DNA from: an uncultured Collinsella sp.
GTDB taxonomy: Bacteria; Actinomycetota; Coriobacteriia; Coriobacteriales; Coriobacteriaceae
Direction: 5' to 3'
Assembly (NCBI GenBank): GCA_900543515.1
Contig: UQRW01000046.1
Coordinates: 1 to 15,548 of the forward strand
DNA length: 15,548 bases
In this document: in pieces, positions 12,395 through 15,548 of the stretch
How the letters are laid out: each line of letters opens with the position of its first letter
How positions within the stretch are numbered: position 1 is the stretch's first letter
Notes under the pieces: model-generated
What the model was told of the DNA's origin: nothing
Databases searched by the model: none
Seen by the model: only the letters and a program-made list of their open reading frames with translations
Made by a program: the position numbers and the translations under genes

Positions 12395-15211
12395 TTATGC
12401 CTCACCTCCTTTGGAGTGCTTGCCAAGCGCGGTGGTATCTCCATCATTTGTGGCTGTGCTGTCGCTGCCCTGAGATTTATGGTGCGAGCCGATATGCGGC
12501 AAGCGGCCCGTGGACTGATCGCCGCCCTTGGCACCACGCTCGCTGGCGTTGAGGCCAAACATGTGGCGGGCGGCAGGAATGGCGGCCGTGTGTTCGCGCA
12601 TCTCGCGACGCAGGTCCTCATCCGAAAGCGCCGAGATGCGCATCTGGGTATTGAGGCTCGCGCGGATATATTCGATATTGATAAGCCAGCCGCAGATGGC
12701 AATAACCGAGATGATCCAAATGACAAGCAGGATGATCTTGCCGTTATTGTCGATATCGAGAACCGTCGACAGGACAAAGAGCAGGACCTGAACGCCCACC
12801 ACGGCGGCAAAACCGCCCTTGATGTAGTACGGGTAGCGATGTTCAAAGGCGACCGCATGATCGAGCAGTTCGCGACGGTACGAATCGGAATCGAGCATGA
12901 CACGCATGGCCGTGCGCAGCGAGTAGCGCTGGCGCGGCAGGTCGTTGGACTCGCAAATCATCATACCGGTCGTGGAAAGCTGTTTATCAAAGAGCAGGTT
13001 AAGGTTGAGCAGCAGCGGACGCAGCTGCAGACCGATAAAGAGCGCCACGATCAAGAACACGCCCAGAATGCACAGGTTAAACAGGTAGTTGAACGAATAC
13101 ATGCCGCCGACCGTCTCGCGCAGCAGATTGATGCCGTAGGTAAAGGGCAGCAGCGGGTGCAGCCACTGGAAGAAGCCTGGCATCATCTCGATGGGGTACA
13201 TGCCCGACGAACCCGGGATCTGCACGATAACCAGAATGACGCCGATAGCCTTGCCGATATGCTTAAACGTGGTGGACAGCGCATAGATGATATTGACGTA
13301 GGTGAACGAGATGGCGATGCCGCCCAGCACGAACAGCAGCGGGCTGACGCACTGCACGCCGATCACCAGATCGCCTACCGTAACGATGATGGCCTGCAAC
13401 GCGCCCAGGATCACCAGGAGCAACCAGCGGCCAAAGTAGCCCTGACGCGCGGTAAAGCTGCCGATGCCTTCGCGGTCGACCTCGAGCTTGTAGATAGCGA
13501 TAAGCACGTAGCCGCCCACCCACAGCGCCAGATTGGTATAGAACGGGGCAATGCCCGAACCAAAGCTCTTGACCGGGTAAATTGACTTTGAGGTCAGCTC
13601 GACCGGAGATGCCATGAAGTCTGCAACATCATCGACGTCGACGCCCATCAGGCCGGCCAGCTCGCCCATGGACTCGGAGGTCTGTAGCGCCGCGATGTCG
13701 TTGGCGGCGGTTGCGAGCTTGTCCTGGACCTTGGCAAGCGAGGCATCGGTCTGGGACAGCGTGGTCTTGGCCTGACCGAGCGTGGCGCTGAGTTGCGAAA
13801 GTGTACCGCGCGCACTTGCAATAGTAGGCGTGAGGCCAGACACGATTCCCGTCAGATCACCCGAGACGGCGGCAAACGAATCAAGTGCGCTCGAGACCTT
13901 CGGCAGCACGTTTTGACCCAGGTCCGTCTGAGCCTGGCCAAGGTTGGTCGCACCGGTCTGAATTGCATTATTGATAGCGTCGCTGGCACCCGAGACAGCC
14001 GCAGCGTCATTCGCCATGGCGCTCGACTGCGCAGACAGACCGTCCTTGATGCTCTGAAGCTTTTCATTCTGCTCGCGGAGCAAATCGATGATCGATACAA
14101 TGCGCGCGTCAATTTCCTTGGAACCTGTCGACGTGTCATTGACGAGAATTTCCAAGTGCCCGATAACGGCCTTATTGTGGTCGATCGTCGCTTGGAGAGA
14201 CTCAAGCGAGTTGTCGATACGGGTAGTCGTAGATGCGACCGTGCCCGTCAGCTTGCCAATCGCAGCGTTTGCGGAGGCTGACGTCTTGGTGAGCGCAAGG
14301 CTGCCTTCCGAGAGCGCCTTGGAGAGCGAGGCGACAGAGTTGCCCGCCGTGGCGCGAGCCTCGCCCAGCAGGTCATTGCCCTGGGAGATCGCCTGCGTCA
14401 GCGACGGCGCCTGACCCTGCAGACCGGCAAGTGCCGCATCTGCCGAGGCAATGGAACCACTCGTCTTATCGATGGCGGCATTCATGTCGCCAATCGAATC
14501 ACGCACTTCGCCCAACGTATCGGAAGCCTCTGATACCGAACCGGCCAACGAATCCTGAGTCTGGGTTGCCTTGTCCTTTAAATCGACTCCGGCATCCTTG
14601 GCAATACTGGCAACGGTCTCGCCCACCGTGGAGACAAATTCCGAGTTGATCTGCTCCTCGATGGTGTTTGCACCGGTGTCGGTAACCTTGGGCGCAATAG
14701 CGCTCTTCTTCTCATTGACGTAGTACGTAAGCTTGGGCTGATGGTAGTTGCCGTCGAGCATCGAAACCAGGTTATCCGAGAAGTTCTTGGGGACTACGAT
14801 GGCCGCATAGTACTCACCGCTCTCGACGCCCTCTTTGGCATCGGCCGCAGAATCGACGAAGGTCCAGCCCAGCTGATCGTTCTCCTTGAGCTGATCGACG
14901 ACCTGATCGCCCGCGTTGAGCTCGCCCACCAGGTCGTTTTGGGTGCCCCGATCGTTGTTGGCGATGGCAATCTTGATGCCCTGGGTGTTTCCGTACGGAT
15001 CCCAGTTGGCCACGATGTTGTACCAGGCATACAGCGAGGGAATAACGCACACGCCAAGGGTAACCACCAAGGCGACGGGGTTCACAAGCAGTCGCTTAAT
15101 GTCGCGCTTAAATATCGCAAAGGAGACCTTTGCATTGGATAGTTTGCTGCCGAGACTCACGCTTGGACCATCCATCCTGTCGTTGAATCGAATCGTACTA
15201 TCGATAACCAT
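12395..15211 (-). CDS. YhgE/Pip-family membrane protein with C-terminal extension (longer member of the pair)
   Basis: From the ATG at 15211 the protein has 938 residues. It repeats the plan of its neighbour: membrane segment about 44-64 followed by LYAWYNIVANWDPYGNT, an exported domain with IAIANNDRG and YYAAIVVP, a coiled-coil-like stalk (about 215-510) and a C-terminal membrane domain (about 555-735) with GSSGMYPIEMMPGFF and PLLPFTYGINLL. Beyond the family's normal end come about 190 more residues with two extra membrane segments (about 800-845) and a hydrophilic, Gly/Ser/His-rich tail. The start is uncertain. No good ribosome binding site precedes 15211; a TTG at 15244 and an ATG at 15175 are also in frame, and 15175 gives a protein nearer to the typical family N-terminus. 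It is first in a two-gene unit. Function is unknown; a surface channel, receptor or export role is possible. Confidence 0.88.
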   Translation of the reverse strand: MVIDSTIRFNDRMDGPSVSLGSKLSNAKVSFAIFKRDIKRLLVNPVALVVTLGVCVIPSLYAWYNIVANWDPYGNTQGIKIAIANNDRGTQNDLVGELNAGDQVVDQLKENDQLGWTFVDSAADAKEGVESGEYYAAIVVPKNFSDNLVSMLDGNYHQPKLTYYVNEKKSAIAPKVTDTGANTIEEQINSEFVSTVGETVASIAKDAGVDLKDKATQTQDSLAGSVSEASDTLGEVRDSIGDMNAAIDKTSGSIASADAALAGLQGQAPSLTQAISQGNDLLGEARATAGNSVASLSKALSEGSLALTKTSASANAAIGKLTGTVASTTTRIDNSLESLQATIDHNKAVIGHLEILVNDTSTGSKEIDARIVSIIDLLREQNEKLQSIKDGLSAQSSAMANDAAAVSGASDAINNAIQTGATNLGQAQTDLGQNVLPKVSSALDSFAAVSGDLTGIVSGLTPTIASARGTLSQLSATLGQAKTTLSQTDASLAKVQDKLATAANDIAALQTSESMGELAGLMGVDVDDVADFMASPVELTSKSIYPVKSFGSGIAPFYTNLALWVGGYVLIAIYKLEVDREGIGSFTARQGYFGRWLLLVILGALQAIIVTVGDLVIGVQCVSPLLFVLGGIAISFTYVNIIYALSTTFKHIGKAIGVILVIVQIPGSSGMYPIEMMPGFFQWLHPLLPFTYGINLLRETVGGMYSFNYLFNLCILGVFLIVALFIGLQLRPLLLNLNLLFDKQLSTTGMMICESNDLPRQRYSLRTAMRVMLDSDSYRRELLDHAVAFEHRYPYYIKGGFAAVVGVQVLLFVLSTVLDIDNNGKIILLVIWIISVIAICGWLINIEYIRASLNTQMRISALSDEDLRREMREHTAAIPAARHMFGLNASERGAKGGDQSTGRLPHIGSHHKSQGSDSTATNDGDTTALGKHSKGGEA

Positions 15212-15267
15212 TGTACGTAAGCGCTTTAGCGTCTCAGAGCACAATGGTATTGAGTTTTGCGGGTAGC

Positions 15268-15303
15268 AATATACTACGAAGACGAATTAACGTACAGTTG
15301 TAC
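15268..15303 (-). promoter_or_regulatory. yhgE operon promoter/operator candidate
   Basis: On the minus strand TATATT (15273-15268) is a possible -10, about 57 bp before the ATG at 15211. The -35 position is poor and is overlapped by a perfect inverted repeat, GTACA-GT-TGTAC (15292-15303). A weak -35 under a palindrome suggests control by a bound regulator. None is encoded in the window next to it. Confidence 0.4.
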
Positions 15304-15362
15304 AGTATCTTTAATTTCAGCAGGTCACAAAACCACAACCCGCACAAATTAGCAATTCAAAT

Positions 15363-15416
15363 AGTCATCGGGGACGTTCTTAAACGACTGGTCAAACAAG
15401 AACGCCCCCAACGACT
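15363..15416 (-). other. 19-bp stem-loop upstream of the yhgE operon
   Basis: Arms 15363-15381 and 15398-15416 match at 16 of 19 positions. As minus-strand RNA the other three become G-U pairs, so the stem is uninterrupted. As plus-strand RNA they are A-C mismatches. The bias suggests it acts as minus-strand RNA, perhaps as the 3' part of a transcript coming from the right. Confidence 0.55.
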
Positions 15417-15430
15417 AGTTTGGACCACGG

Positions 15431-15530
15431 TAACATCGATGTTTTAGCAATGCCAGCGAGCGGGCGCCAGAGCGAACAAATTGGCATGAAAAGAGGACGG
15501 CATAGACCTTCTGGTCATGCCGTCCTCTTT
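15431..15530 (+). repeat. right copy of the inverted ~100-bp element
   Basis: On the plus strand: TAAC (15431-15434), two bases, CGATGT, six bases, AATGCCAGCGAGCG (15449-15462), 42 bases, then the hairpin apex GACCTTCTGGTC (15505-15516). ATGCCA (15450-15455) can pair with TGGCAT (15482-15487). It mirrors the copy at 10101-10193. Confidence 0.55.
15490..15530. terminator. strong hairpin terminator at the right end
   Basis: A perfect 14-bp stem (15490-15503 with 15517-15530), one bulged A, and an apical GACC-TTCT-GGTC. The tails are TTTGAATG on plus and TTTTCATG on minus, so it is probably bidirectional. The gene it serves probably lies beyond the window. Confidence 0.75.
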
Positions 15531-15548
15531 GAATGACAAGTTGTCGCT

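Noticed and set aside
11495..13585. 696-codon plus-strand frame across both yhgE genes
   Set aside because: It spans the junction of two well-supported minus-strand genes and results from codon bias; its composition is charged and low in family motifs.
10101..15530. Insertion sequence or transposon ends
   Set aside because: No transposase or integrase is encoded between or beside the inverted elements, and no target duplication was seen; kept only as an alternative in the findings.

Overview
The window is 15.5 kb of GC-rich chromosomal DNA with tight gene packing, strong Shine-Dalgarno sites and GC-ending codons. Gene content and protein style suggest a Coriobacteriia gut actinobacterium, most likely Collinsella. 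This is my recognition, not a database result.

Region 1 (about 100-7000) is a carbohydrate locus. On the minus strand lie a GntR/UTRA-type repressor (gntR) and a class I mannose-6-phosphate isomerase (manA). Divergent from them on the plus strand are a family 1 phospho-beta-glycosidase, a complete lactose/cellobiose-family PTS permease (EIIC, EIIB, EIIA as separate genes) and, after a strong terminator, a ROK sugar kinase. This set (GntR, PMI, GH1, EIIC/B/A, ROK) is the same as the gmu glucomannan-oligosaccharide operon of Bacillus subtilis without its mannanase. The likely scheme is that the PTS imports and phosphorylates a beta-disaccharide, GH1 splits it, ROK phosphorylates the free sugar, and PMI sends mannose-6-P to fructose-6-P. 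A promoter and a 98-nt imperfect palindrome sit in the GH1 leader.

Region 2 (7100-9830) holds two single-gene units: ppaC, a family II Mn-dependent inorganic pyrophosphatase with its own intrinsic terminator, and nhaA, a Na+/H+ antiporter. nhaA has an intrinsic terminator in its leader and another after its stop codon.

Region 3 (9830-10204) is a 370-bp AT-richer gap rich in inverted repeats and without a convincing gene.

Region 4 (10205-15211, minus strand) is a pair of large YhgE/Pip-family membrane proteins. The upstream stop codon touches the downstream start codon. The upstream protein has an extra C-terminal part with two membrane segments.

Region 5 (15212-15548) is a promoter/operator region with further hairpins. 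The most unusual non-coding signal is a roughly 100-bp element present once on each side of the yhgE pair in inverted orientation. The two copies share sequence boxes at conserved spacing and an identical hairpin apex, but their outer stems differ. This looks like a structured RNA or repeat family ending in a terminator.
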